From NCBI GenBank assembly GCA_013697735.1, contig JACCWH010000028.1, positions 1 through 37,227 on the forward strand: a stretch of DNA of 37,227 nt, read 5' to 3'. How positions within the stretch are numbered: position 1 is the first letter of the stretch; each line of letters opens with the position of its first letter. The DNA comes from Trueperaceae bacterium (lineage in GTDB: Bacteria; Deinococcota; Deinococci; Deinococcales; Trueperaceae). This document shows, piece by piece, positions 11,766 to 19,068 of this stretch. Below the pieces are notes generated by a model. The model had not been told where the DNA came from. It searched no databases and was given only the letters and a program-made list of their open reading frames with translations. The position numbers and the translations under genes are program-made.

Positions 11766-11804
11766 GCGATCGGTCGTCGCGATCGGTCGTCGCGATCAGT
11801 CGTC
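11766..11804. repeat. Three tandem 13-bp repeats
   Basis: Units GCGATCGGTCGTC (11766-11778 and 11779-11791) and GCGATCAGTCGTC (11792-11804), followed by a degraded fourth start. The third unit includes the stop codon of the sulfurtransferase gene, so the array forms its last codons (ERDRDD) and the following spacer. It is probably a slipped-strand expansion. Confidence 0.8.
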
Positions 11805-12665
11805 GCGGTCGCGCTCGGCCGAGCTTGCACTGGCCGGAGCGCCCCGTTCGACGTCTGCGTCGGGGTACCCGGCCCAATCACTCCACGAGCCGGCATAGAG
11901 CTTCGCCCCAGGCATGCCGGCTCGTTCGAGGGCGAGCAGACCCTGGGCGGCGGAGACGCCCGAGCCGCAGTAGAGCACCGTCGTCTCGGCGGTCGTGAGA
12001 GCCTCGAAGCGGTCCCGGAGCGCGTCGGGCTGCGCGAAGCGACCCGCCTCGAGGTTGTCGAGGAAGGGCAGGTTGATCGCGCCCGGGATGTGACCGCCGA
12101 CGGGATCGATCGGTTCGTGGTCGCCGCGGTAGCGCTCCGGGACGCGCACGTCGACCAGGAGCACGCCTGCGTCGTCGGCGTGCCGGAGGAGCCAGTCCCG
12201 ATCGACCACCATCTCGTGACGCACCGTGGGGGTGAGCGTGGCGGGCGTCGACTCGGTGGGGCCGGCCTCGGTCGGAGCATCCGCTTCGAACCACGCCGCC
12301 ATGCCGCCGTCGAGCACCTGGACGGCGTCGTGCCCCAGCCACCGCAGCATCCACCAGGCACGGGCGGCCGCCATGGCGTTCCCGTCGTCGACGACCACGA
12401 CGTGCGAGTCGTCGCCGATACCGGCGCGGCCGAAGGTGCGCGCCGCCACGTGCGGGTCGGGGAGCGGATGACGCCCACCGTGCGCACCCACGGGTGCGGA
12501 GAGGTCGTGGTCGAGGTGGAGGAAGACGGCGCCCGGAACGTGCGACGCTTCGAAGGCGCGGCGGCCGTGGTCGGCGTCGGCGAGGGAGTAGCGAACGTCG
12601 AGCACGCACAGGTCGCGATCGCCGAGGCGTCCGGCGAGCGTGGCGACGTCGATGAGGGGATTCAT
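11796..12665 (-). CDS. sseA: Two-domain sulfurtransferase (rhodanese / 3-mercaptopyruvate type)
   Basis: The 289-residue protein has two rhodanese domains, about residues 1-130 (inactive) and 150-275 (active). The catalytic Cys233 sits in YCGSGVSA. The CGSG(V/T)(S/T)A loop is typical of 3-mercaptopyruvate sulfurtransferases rather than CRKGVT-type thiosulfate rhodaneses, so mercaptopyruvate is the likelier donor. SHVPGAVFL in domain 1 and GHIPGAINLPF in domain 2 are the usual rhodanese motifs. There is no signal peptide, so it is cytoplasmic. The C-terminal tail after residue 270 is Ala/Ser/Asp-rich and runs into a tandem repeat. ATG 12665 lies 6 nt after TACACT. Confidence 0.88.
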   Translation of the reverse strand: MNPLIDVATLAGRLGDRDLCVLDVRYSLADADHGRRAFEASHVPGAVFLHLDHDLSAPVGAHGGRHPLPDPHVAARTFGRAGIGDDSHVVVVDDGNAMAAARAWWMLRWLGHDAVQVLDGGMAAWFEADAPTEAGPTESTPATLTPTVRHEMVVDRDWLLRHADDAGVLLVDVRVPERYRGDHEPIDPVGGHIPGAINLPFLDNLEAGRFAQPDALRDRFEALTTAETTVLYCGSGVSAAQGLLALERAGMPGAKLYAGSWSDWAGYPDADVERGAPASASSAERDRDD

Positions 12666-12671
12666 GGTCAG

Positions 12672-12677
12672 AGTGTA
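12672..12677 (-). promoter_or_regulatory. Leaderless -10 box of sseA
   Basis: TACACT on the minus strand lies 6 nt before ATG 12665. Confidence 0.6.
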
Positions 12678-12695
12678 GCCGCCCCGGTGACGTCG

Positions 12696-12701
12696 TAGCA
12701 T
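12696..12701 (+). promoter_or_regulatory. -10 box of the TrmH/SpoU methyltransferase gene
   Basis: TAGCAT overlaps an ATG at 12700 and lies 10 nt before ATG 12712. A transcript from it would exclude the first ATG, which decides the start. Confidence 0.5.
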
Positions 12702-12711
12702 GTCGGCCGCG

Positions 12712-13533
12712 ATGGCCGCCGACGTCACCTCCCCCACCAATGCGCTCGTCAAGCGTCTCGTGAAGCTGCGCGAGCGGCGCACGCGTGAGCGCGAGGGCGT
12801 CTTTTTGGTGGAGGGGGCGCGCGAGTTGACGCGCGCCGTGCAGGCGGAGTGGCACCTCGACGTGCTCGCGACCTGCCCGGAGTTGCACTCCCCGGATGCG
12901 ACCGAGGCGGCCGGGCGGCTGCACGAGGCTGCTCGCGATACCCGCCGTTTCGGCGTGCAGGCGTTCGAGCGCGCCAGCGTCCGTCAAAATCCCGATGGGC
13001 TCATGGGCGTGGTGCGTATGCGCCGGGTCGCCCTCGACGACCTCCCGTGGCCGGCCGGTGCCTGCTACCTCGTGATCGCCGGCCTCGAGAAGCCCGGCAA
13101 CGTCGGGGCACTGCTCCGAACAGCCTCCGCGGCAGCGGTGGAGGCCGTGTTCGTGACGCACGCAGGCACCGATCTCGGCAATCCCAACGTGGTGCGCGCG
13201 AGCATGGGGAGCCTCTTCTCGCTCCCGGTGCTGACGCTGTCCGACGAGCTGCTGCGAGCGGCCCTCGAGGCTCGTGGCGTCCGGCTCGTGACCACCACAC
13301 CGACGGCGCGGACCACGTACTGGGACGCCGACCTCTCGGGCACCATCGCGATCGTGGTGGGTCCGGAACACGAAGGACTCGACGCGGCGTGGCGAGACGC
13401 CGCCGACGTCGAGGTGGGGATTCCGATGGCGGGAGCGGTCGACAGCCTGAACGCGGCGGCGTCCGGCGCGCTCGTGTTGTTCGAGGTCGTCCGCCGGCGG
13501 CGGCTCAGATCGGCGGACCCTCCCCGGCCATGA
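12712..13533 (+). CDS. TrmH/SpoU-family RNA 2'-O-methyltransferase
   Basis: The 273-residue protein methylates a ribose 2'-hydroxyl in rRNA or tRNA using SAM. An N-terminal substrate-binding domain (about 1-100, LVKRLVKLRERRTREREGVFLVEG) precedes the knotted SPOUT domain. Motif 1 is LEKPGNVGALLRTA, motif 2 is IVVGPEHEGL and motif 3 is IPMAGAVDSLNAAASGAL. The layout resembles RlmB/TsnR-like enzymes; the target nucleotide cannot be told. The alternative ATG 12700 lies inside the promoter box and is not used. The last 29 bp overlap the 3' end of the convergent response regulator gene. Confidence 0.9.
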   Translation: MAADVTSPTNALVKRLVKLRERRTREREGVFLVEGARELTRAVQAEWHLDVLATCPELHSPDATEAAGRLHEAARDTRRFGVQAFERASVRQNPDGLMGVVRMRRVALDDLPWPAGACYLVIAGLEKPGNVGALLRTASAAAVEAVFVTHAGTDLGNPNVVRASMGSLFSLPVLTLSDELLRAALEARGVRLVTTTPTARTTYWDADLSGTIAIVVGPEHEGLDAAWRDAADVEVGIPMAGAVDSLNAAASGALVLFEVVRRRRLRSADPPRP

Positions 13534-13891
13534 CCCGGCGAGCGAGCTCGCGAAAGTCCTTGCCTTCGAGCGGTTTGGCGACGAGCGCATCGGCGGGCGC
13601 GAGGCGGGCGCGCTGGCGCGTGCGCTCGTCGCGCAGCGCGGTGAGGATGATCACGGGGACGTCCTTCAGGCGCGACACCTTCTTCATGCGCGTGCAGATG
13701 TCGATCCCGTCGACGAACGGCATCGCCACGTCGAGGATGGCGAGGTCGGGCGTGTTCCCCTTGAGCCACTCGAGCGTCTCGCGGCCGTCGCTCGCATGGA
13801 CGACGTCGTAGGCGTCGACACTCAGGATCATGTCGAGCACCATGCGATGTCCGTCGTCGTCGTCGGCTATGAGAACCGTCTTGGAAGCCAC
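13505..13891 (-). CDS. Single-domain response regulator
   Basis: The 128-residue protein is a lone receiver domain. The acidic pocket is DDDD at residues 10-13, the phosphoacceptor is Asp54 in LAILDVAMP, the switch threonine is Thr84 and the conserved lysine is Lys106 in AKPLEG. There is no output domain and no histidine kinase nearby, so it must act by protein contact (CheY-like or in a phosphorelay) with partners encoded elsewhere. The start is GTG 13891, with GGAGG four bases upstream and TATCCT 7 nt upstream. The longer frames upstream lie across the VOC gene and are rejected. Confidence 0.9.
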   Translation of the reverse strand: MASKTVLIADDDDGHRMVLDMILSVDAYDVVHASDGRETLEWLKGNTPDLAILDVAMPFVDGIDICTRMKKVSRLKDVPVIILTALRDERTRQRARLAPADALVAKPLEGKDFRELARRVMAGEGPPI

Positions 13892-13898
13892 GTCCTCC

Positions 13899-13904
13899 AG
13901 GATA
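13899..13904 (-). promoter_or_regulatory. -10 box of the response regulator gene
   Basis: TATCCT on the minus strand lies 7 nt before GTG 13891, with a GGAGG sequence in between. The promoter spacing predicts a leaderless mRNA, in which case the Shine-Dalgarno-like sequence would barely be transcribed; a start site further upstream is also possible. Confidence 0.45.
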
Positions 13905-13945
13905 CCGGAGTCGGGGGGCGGAGCGCTCGTGCGACACTGGCCCCC

Positions 13946-14347
13946 ATGGACGTCCCCACCTTCGAGACCGTGGTCTCGTTCCTGCGCGTTCGCGATCTCG
14001 CTGCCACGCACGACTTCTACGGTCGCGACCTCGGCCTCCGACTCGAGCGCGAGGAGCCGACGTGTCTCGTGTTCGCGGTGGGTGGCGGGTACCTCGGCTT
14101 CGTTCCCGACGAGCCGCACGACGCCGACGGCCGAGTCCCCGACACCACGGCGTCCTCGCGCGACGACGTGATGGCGACCTTGGTGACGCAGTTCGTCGAC
14201 GACTGGTACGCGCGGGTGCGGCGCCTCGGCATCGAAACGGAGGGCGCACCTCGGTACGATCCGGGCCTCGCTGCCTACGGCTTCGTGGCGCGCGACCCCG
14301 ACGGGTATCGCATCGACTTCCGGCGGTTCGACGCACCCCTGCGCTAG
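13946..14347 (+). CDS. VOC (glyoxalase/bleomycin resistance-fold) protein
   Basis: The 133-residue protein has the two beta-alpha-beta-beta-beta units of the vicinal oxygen chelate fold. VSFLRVRDLAATHDFYGRDLGL opens the fold, CLVFAVGGGYLGFVP follows, and FVARDPDGYRIDFRRF closes it. Metal ligands of glyoxalase I are not clearly conserved, so the enzyme type is open. ATG 13946 is used; the longer frame would run across the divergent response regulator promoter. The upstream GACACT, 7 nt before the ATG, is a poor TANNNT match (G in the first position). Confidence 0.8.
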   Translation: MDVPTFETVVSFLRVRDLAATHDFYGRDLGLRLEREEPTCLVFAVGGGYLGFVPDEPHDADGRVPDTTASSRDDVMATLVTQFVDDWYARVRRLGIETEGAPRYDPGLAAYGFVARDPDGYRIDFRRFDAPLR

Positions 14348-14366
14348 ATCTCGCCGTGCCGCCGAC

Positions 14367-14400
14367 GCACGCCCTCGCGGTAGACTCCGCGGGGGCGTGC
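14367..14400. repeat. 14-bp inverted repeat centred on the mscL -10 box
   Basis: The arms at 14367-14380 (GCACGCCCTCGCGG) and 14387-14400 (CCGCGGGGGCGTGC) match in 13 of 14 positions. The 6-nt loop between them is exactly TAGACT, the -10 box. There is no T-run on either side. It starts 19 bp after the VOC gene stop. It could be an operator, a Rho-type terminator of the VOC gene, or both. Confidence 0.6.
14381..14386 (+). promoter_or_regulatory. -10 box of mscL
   Basis: TAGACT forms the loop of the 14-bp inverted repeat. The start codon is 51 nt downstream and has its own Shine-Dalgarno (GGGAGGA), so this transcript, unlike its neighbours, has a leader of about 45 nt. Confidence 0.45.
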
Positions 14401-14437
14401 CCTAGCCGGGGGGCGGGAACGTCCGGGAGGACGCCTC

Positions 14438-14887
14438 ATGCTCAAGGACTTCCGTGACTTCATCAACCGCGGCAACGTCGTCGACCTCGCGGTGGCCGTC
14501 ATCATCGGGGGGGCGTTCGGGCAGGTCACCGCGGCGCTCGTGAACCAGGTCGTGATGCCACCGCTCGGCCTGCTCATCGGCGGTGTCGACTTCTCCGAGA
14601 TCGGCTTCATCTTGCGCGACGCCGGGTCCTACGACACGATCTCCGAAGCTATCGCTGCGGGCGCACCGGTGATCCAGCTCGGAGCGTTCCTCAACACCGT
14701 CATCAACTTCGTGATCATCGCGCTGGTCGTCTTCCTGGTGGTGCGCGGCTACAACCGGACGATCGAGCGCTTCAAGCGCGAGGAGGTCGCAGTTCCGGCG
14801 TCGTCGGCCGCCGTCCCGGCCGACGTGGCGCTCCTCACGGAGATCCGTGACTTGCTCGCGGCGCAACGGAGTCCGCAGCCGGACTGA
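14438..14887 (+). CDS. mscL: Large-conductance mechanosensitive channel
   Basis: The 149-residue protein forms a pentameric pore in the cytoplasmic membrane that opens under membrane tension and releases solutes on osmotic downshock. The amphipathic N-terminus and first helix carry the hallmark DFINRGNVVDLAVAVIIGGAFGQV. A periplasmic loop (about 50-75) is followed by the second helix VINFVIIALVVFLVVRGYN. The C-terminal helix EIRDLLAAQR follows an Ala/Pro/Val linker, as in other MscL. The length is typical. ATG 14438 is preceded by GGGAGGA. The stop lies in the first copy of a 17-bp duplication. Confidence 0.97.
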   Translation: MLKDFRDFINRGNVVDLAVAVIIGGAFGQVTAALVNQVVMPPLGLLIGGVDFSEIGFILRDAGSYDTISEAIAAGAPVIQLGAFLNTVINFVIIALVVFLVVRGYNRTIERFKREEVAVPASSAAVPADVALLTEIRDLLAAQRSPQPD

Positions 14888-14914
14888 TCACGTCGCCGGA
14901 CTGATCACGTCGCC
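14881..14914. repeat. 17-bp tandem duplication at the mscL stop
   Basis: GGACTGATCACGTCGCC occurs twice in direct succession (14881-14897, 14898-14914). The first copy contains the mscL stop codon; each copy carries the palindrome TGATCA. It fills most of the spacer to the convergent DUF3084 gene. Confidence 0.9.
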
Positions 14915-14938
14915 GGGCGGAGGCGCGCCGCGCAGAGG

Positions 14939-16819
14939 CTAATAGATGATGACGAGTTCGACCCGTGCCGGGCCGGCACGATCGACCGCCTCGATCGTCG
15001 ATACGCCGATCACCACGGGCCCGGAGAGCCGCAGCAATTGATTCATGAAGCTCTCGTCCGAGACGCCTTCGTAGACGGGAGCTTGGAGCTCGTCGAGGCC
15101 CGCACGTCGAACCACGCGTACGGCCTCCCCCTTGATTTGGGCGATGGCGGTGTTGAGCTCGGCCTGGGTGGACGGGAGCTCGGGCGAGCCGAGGTGGATC
15201 TGCCGCGACACCAACAGACGGCCGCGATCGAAGATCCTGGTGTTCTCGAGCGCCTCCACCACCACCTCGACCTGCGTGGGACTGAATTGGTTGCGTGGTG
15301 AGATCAGACGGACGAGATCGGATCCCTCCGTCTCGGAGATCACCTCGACCAGGCTGTTGAACTGCTCGCTGCTCAGAACGACCTCACCAGCGCCACGGCT
15401 CGCCGTCGCGGCGCTGGCGCGACGGACGAAGTCGGCGAGCTCCTCGCGGACGGACGCACCCTCGTTCGCGTAGATGGCACCGGAGTAGATGACCTGGTTG
15501 CTCGCGAAGGTCATCTCACCCGAGGAGGCGCGGCTGAACTCGAGCTGGACCTCGGAGAGCCTCCGCGCCTGCTCCTCGATCTGACCCTGGAGCTGCTCGA
15601 CCTGCTCCCCGACCTCGCGCAGCAGAAGATTGGAGTCGATGATCTGCTGACGAAAGCTGTCGTTGAGTCCCTGGAGCTCCTCGTTTCGCTCGACGAAGTC
15701 CTCGTTGATCAGCACGAGCTCGTCGTTGCGCGACGCGAGCGCGGTATTCGCACGCTGTAGGTCGTCGGCTTCGACCCTCAGTCGCGCCGCCTCGTCGGTG
15801 AGCACGGCCACCTCGTCGCGGAGGGTGTCGAGCTCGAGCTGGAGCGCGTCGGCCTCGTCGCGAAGCGCGTCGCCCTGCGTCCGGAGCTCGTCGGCCTCGG
15901 CCTGTACCTCGTCGCGTGCGAGCGCAGCGGCGTCTCGGTCGGCGAATGCCGCGTCGCGCGCGGCGTCGGCGTCGGCACGCGCGACCTCGGCCTCCTGCAG
16001 CCGCGCCTCCGCCTCGGCCACACTCTCACTCGCCTCGCGGAGCTGCACTTGCGAGTCGATCAGCAGCAACGTGGTGTCGTCGAGGGTGACTTGTACCTCG
16101 GCGACCTCTTCCTGGAGGCGATCGGCCTCCGCACGCGCGCTTACGGCCTCCGCGCGGGCAGCGTCCGCCTCTTCGATGGCCACCTCGGCCTCGCGCCGCG
16201 CCGCGTCGACCTCCGCACGCGCCGCCTCAGCCTCTGAGCGGGCCACTTCCGTCTCGCGCCGCGCCACGTCGCGTTCGCCCTCGGCCTGCGACAGCTCGTC
16301 TTGCACCGCACGCAGCCCGGCGTCGGCGACGGCGAGCTCGGTGGAGAGGGAGTCGAGGGAGGTGCGGATCTCGTCGATCTCGGCCTGCAGTTCGTCGCGC
16401 TCGCCCTGGACCTCATCGCGCGACGCACGCGCAGCGTCGCGCTCGGAGACTGCCGCCTCGCGCTCCTCCTGGGCGCTGGCGATGGTCGCTTCCGCCAACC
16501 CCAATTCGGTCTGGAGCTCGTCGAGCTGCATCTGGAGGACACGCTCGGCGGAGCGCAATCGGCCGAGCTCGTCGCTGGTGCGCTGCGCGTTCACCAGCGT
16601 CTGCGTCGCGTTCTGGAACGCCGCCGCGAGTACGGCGAGCGTGGTGAGCATGATCAGGATGCCGACCACGACGCCGACGATCTGACCCGTCGCGCGCGGG
16701 CGCGCACCGAACACGCTCAGGCGTTTGCGCCCCGCCCACGTTCCCAGGCGATCCCCGGCGTAGGCGATGATGCCCGCCAACACGACGAGGAGCGCGACGA
16801 GACCGACGACGTAGGTCAC
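14939..16819 (-). CDS. DUF3084-family coiled-coil membrane protein
   Basis: The 626-residue protein has two N-terminal membrane segments (about 2-20 and 46-70) around the conserved short loop AYAGDRLGTWAGRKRLSVFGARPR. A very long coiled coil follows (about 75-415), made of Ala/Glu/Arg-rich heptads in which ARAEAD-like units recur. A compact C-terminal domain (about 425-626) follows. This order is that of DUF3084 proteins, known mainly from cyanobacteria and Deinococcota and of unknown function. The C-terminal domain probably sits on one face of the envelope at the end of the rod. The start is GTG 16819, 21 bp after the LptB-type ATPase gene, so the two are probably co-transcribed. Confidence 0.85.
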   Translation of the reverse strand: MTYVVGLVALLVVLAGIIAYAGDRLGTWAGRKRLSVFGARPRATGQIVGVVVGILIMLTTLAVLAAAFQNATQTLVNAQRTSDELGRLRSAERVLQMQLDELQTELGLAEATIASAQEEREAAVSERDAARASRDEVQGERDELQAEIDEIRTSLDSLSTELAVADAGLRAVQDELSQAEGERDVARRETEVARSEAEAARAEVDAARREAEVAIEEADAARAEAVSARAEADRLQEEVAEVQVTLDDTTLLLIDSQVQLREASESVAEAEARLQEAEVARADADAARDAAFADRDAAALARDEVQAEADELRTQGDALRDEADALQLELDTLRDEVAVLTDEAARLRVEADDLQRANTALASRNDELVLINEDFVERNEELQGLNDSFRQQIIDSNLLLREVGEQVEQLQGQIEEQARRLSEVQLEFSRASSGEMTFASNQVIYSGAIYANEGASVREELADFVRRASAATASRGAGEVVLSSEQFNSLVEVISETEGSDLVRLISPRNQFSPTQVEVVVEALENTRIFDRGRLLVSRQIHLGSPELPSTQAELNTAIAQIKGEAVRVVRRAGLDELQAPVYEGVSDESFMNQLLRLSGPVVIGVSTIEAVDRAGPARVELVIIY

Positions 16820-16840
16820 GTCAGGGGCCCCCGGAAGCCC

Positions 16841-17620
16841 TCACAGCTGAAAATCCTGGCCGAGGTAGTAGGTGCGGACGTCTGCGTCTTGCGCGAAGTC
16901 GGCCGGCGTGCCGTCGAAGCGCACCTTGCCGTCGAACATCAGATAGACGCGATCGGCGATCGCGAGCGTCTCGCGCACGCTGTGATCGGTCATCAGCACG
17001 CCGAGCCCGCGGCGTTCGCGCAGGTCGGCGATGAGGGTCTGGATCTCCCGTATCGACTTCGGATCGACGCCCGTGAACGGCTCGTCGAGGAGGATGAAGC
17101 TCGGATCGATCGTCAGCGAGCGCGCGATCTCGAGCCGACGCCGCTCGCCCCCAGAGAGGGTATCGGCGCGGTGGTCGGCGAGGGGCGTGAGGTTGAACTC
17201 CTCGAGCAGTGCATCGGCACGCTTGTGCTGCTCCATCTTCGAGAGATTCTGGAACTCGAGGATCGCCAGGAGGTTGTCCCGCGCGGTCATCTTTCGAAAC
17301 GCGCTCGGCTCCTGCGCGAGGTAGCCGAGCCCGTGTCGCGCGCGACGGTGCATGGGCCAGTAGGTGACGTCCTGCCCACCGAGGCGGATTCGCCCCGCAT
17401 GTGGGCGGACGAAACCGACCATCATGTAGAACGTGGTGGTCTTGCCGGCGCCGTTCGGACCGAGCAATGCCACGATCTCACCCGGTTCGAGCCGGATGTC
17501 GACGCCATCCACCACGGCTCTACGGCCGTATCGCTTCACGAGGCCCACGGCGCGGAGCAGCGGCGGCTCGTTCGTCACCGACGACGAGGTCGGCTGCGGC
17601 AGTGCGTTCACGACCGGCAT
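16841..17620 (-). CDS. lptB: LptB-type ABC transporter ATPase
   Basis: The 259-residue ATPase closely follows LptB, which powers lipopolysaccharide extraction from the inner membrane in Proteobacteria. Walker A is [16 protein letters not shown] (about residue 54 on), the Q-loop region is [14 protein letters not shown] (LptB-specific wording), the signature is [15 protein letters not shown], Walker B is [13 protein letters not shown] and the H-loop is [11 protein letters not shown] 20-residue Ser/Pro-rich N-terminal extension precedes the domain. Partner permeases (LptF/G) and LptA/C are not in the window. If the organism belongs to Deinococcota its outer-membrane lipids may not be LPS, so the substrate is open. 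Confidence 0.88.
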   Translation of the reverse strand: MPVVNALPQPTSSSVTNEPPLLRAVGLVKRYGRRAVVDGVDIRLEPGEIVALLGPNGAGKTTTFYMMVGFVRPHAGRIRLGGQDVTYWPMHRRARHGLGYLAQEPSAFRKMTARDNLLAILEFQNLSKMEQHKRADALLEEFNLTPLADHRADTLSGGERRRLEIARSLTIDPSFILLDEPFTGVDPKSIREIQTLIADLRERRGLGVLMTDHSVRETLAIADRVYLMFDGKVRFDGTPADFAQDADVRTYYLGQDFQL

Positions 17621-17628
17621 TCGGACGT

Positions 17629-17643
17629 CATGGTAGCACCATG
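17629..17643. promoter_or_regulatory. Palindrome overlapping the lptB -10 box (candidate operator)
   Basis: CATGGT-AGC-ACCATG is a perfect inverted repeat with 6-bp arms and a 3-bp centre. On the minus strand it contains TGCTACCAT, an extended -10 box (17630-17635) that lies 9 nt before ATG 17620. A protein bound here would block RNA polymerase. Confidence 0.5.
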
Positions 17644-17678
17644 CCCGACGTTCGATCGCCGTCGTTCGGGAGCGCGGC

Positions 17679-19052
17679 TCACCCCTCCAGGACCAGGAGG
17701 AACGGCTCCTCGACGGCCTGACAGATCCAGCGGAGGAAGCGGGCCGCGGAGGCTCCGTCGATGACACGATGGTCGTAGGTCAGCGAGAGCGGCATCATCA
17801 GGCGTGGCACGAACGACTGTTGCTCGTCGTCCCACACGGGCTCACGCGTACCGCGGGAGACGCCGAGGATGGCCACGTCGGGTGGGTTGACGATCGGCGT
17901 GAAGCCCGTTCCGCCGATACCGCCGAGATTCGACACCGAGAAGTTGCCGCCCGACATGTCGTCTTGGCTCAGCTTGCGATCGCGAGCACGCTCGGCGAGC
18001 TCGCCGAGTTCGCGCGCGAGCTCGATCACGCCCTTGCGATCGGCGCCCTTGATCACGGGTACGAGCAGGCCGTACTCGGTGTCGACCGCCACGCCGACGT
18101 TCACGTAGCGCTTGTGCACGATCTCCTGGGCCTCGACGTCGAGGCTGGCGTTGAAGTCGGGAAACTTCCGCAGCGCCGCCGCCACTACCTTGATGAGCAT
18201 CGCGGTGGGCGTCAGCTTCGCACCGGCGGCCTCGGCGGCGAGCTTGTGCTTCTGCCGGAGCGCTTCGAAGTCCGTCGAGTCGGCCTTGTCGAAGTGCGTG
18301 ACCATCGGCACCGTCGCCCACGCCGTCGACATCGAGCGCACCATCGCCTTGCGAATTCCGGAGAGCGGCGTGCGCTCGGTTTCGCCCCAGGTGGAGAAGT
18401 CTGGGAGCTTCGGGGAGAGGGGCGCACTGCGCGCCGGGGAGGCGTCTCCGCCGCCGGCAGCGAAGCGGCGGACGTCGTCCGCCGAGATGCGGCCGAGCAC
18501 TCCGGAGCCCGTGACCTGCGCGACGTCGACACCGTGCTCGCGGGCGAGTCGCCGGGTGGACGGCGCGGCCGGGATGAGCGTGGTGGGCCGAGTGGCGTGG
18601 TCCGGTGCCCGAGCGCCGGAGCGCTCCTCGGCGTGCTCCGGAGCCGGCCGGGAGGTGCGGGAATCGCTGCCGCCCTCGGGCGGCGCGTCGTCTGAGGCCG
18701 CGTCGGTGCTGGGCTCTACGGCGGCCTTCGCGTCGGGCTCGGAGTCGTCGCCGTCCGAGGCGTCGTCTCGCTCCCCATCCACGTCGCCAGCCGCGCCCTC
18801 AGCTTCGCCAGCGGACGACTCGTCGACGCTCAACACCACCTGACCGACCTTCACGTCGGATTTTGCGCTGACGTGGACCTTGGTGACGGTACCGCTCACG
18901 GTCGACGGGACCTCGACCACCGCCTTGTCGGTCTCGAGCTCGAGGACCGGCTGATCGATCTCGATGCGATCTCCTTCGGCGACGAGCAGCGCCACCACGG
19001 TGCCGCTCTCGATGCCTTCGCCCACCTCGGGAAGTGTGAACTCCTGTGCCAC
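17679..19052 (-). CDS. aceF: Dihydrolipoamide acetyltransferase (pyruvate dehydrogenase E2)
   Basis: The 457-residue E2 core subunit transfers the acetyl group from lipoamide to CoA. One lipoyl domain (1-77) carries the lipoylated Lys43 in [13 protein letters not shown]. An acidic Ala/Asp/Glu-rich linker (about 80-165) leads to the E1/E3-binding domain ([21 protein letters not shown], about 175-205). The catalytic domain (about 235-457) holds [17 protein letters not shown] and the active-site [15 protein letters not shown]. coli AceF has three lipoyl domains; this one has a single domain, like many other bacteria. The gene follows aceE by 16 bp and is surely co-transcribed. The E3 gene (lpd) is not in the window. 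Confidence 0.96.
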   Translation of the reverse strand: MAQEFTLPEVGEGIESGTVVALLVAEGDRIEIDQPVLELETDKAVVEVPSTVSGTVTKVHVSAKSDVKVGQVVLSVDESSAGEAEGAAGDVDGERDDASDGDDSEPDAKAAVEPSTDAASDDAPPEGGSDSRTSRPAPEHAEERSGARAPDHATRPTTLIPAAPSTRRLAREHGVDVAQVTGSGVLGRISADDVRRFAAGGGDASPARSAPLSPKLPDFSTWGETERTPLSGIRKAMVRSMSTAWATVPMVTHFDKADSTDFEALRQKHKLAAEAAGAKLTPTAMLIKVVAAALRKFPDFNASLDVEAQEIVHKRYVNVGVAVDTEYGLLVPVIKGADRKGVIELARELGELAERARDRKLSQDDMSGGNFSVSNLGGIGGTGFTPIVNPPDVAILGVSRGTREPVWDDEQQSFVPRLMMPLSLTYDHRVIDGASAARFLRWICQAVEEPFLLVLEG

Positions 19053-19068
19053 GGTCGTCTCGGCCTCC

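Noticed and set aside
12700-12711. ATG 12700 as start of the RNA methyltransferase
   Set aside because: It overlaps the TAGCAT promoter box, so it would not be in the transcript from that promoter; ATG 12712 fits.
13796-13945. 50-codon N-terminal extension of the VOC protein
   Set aside because: It lies across the divergent response regulator gene and its promoter, and the fold begins at ATG 13946.
15663-16685. Long plus-strand frame rich in Ser, Ala and Arg
   Set aside because: It is antisense to the coiled-coil repeats of the DUF3084 gene; its Ser/Ala/Arg composition merely mirrors the Glu/Ala/Arg codons opposite.
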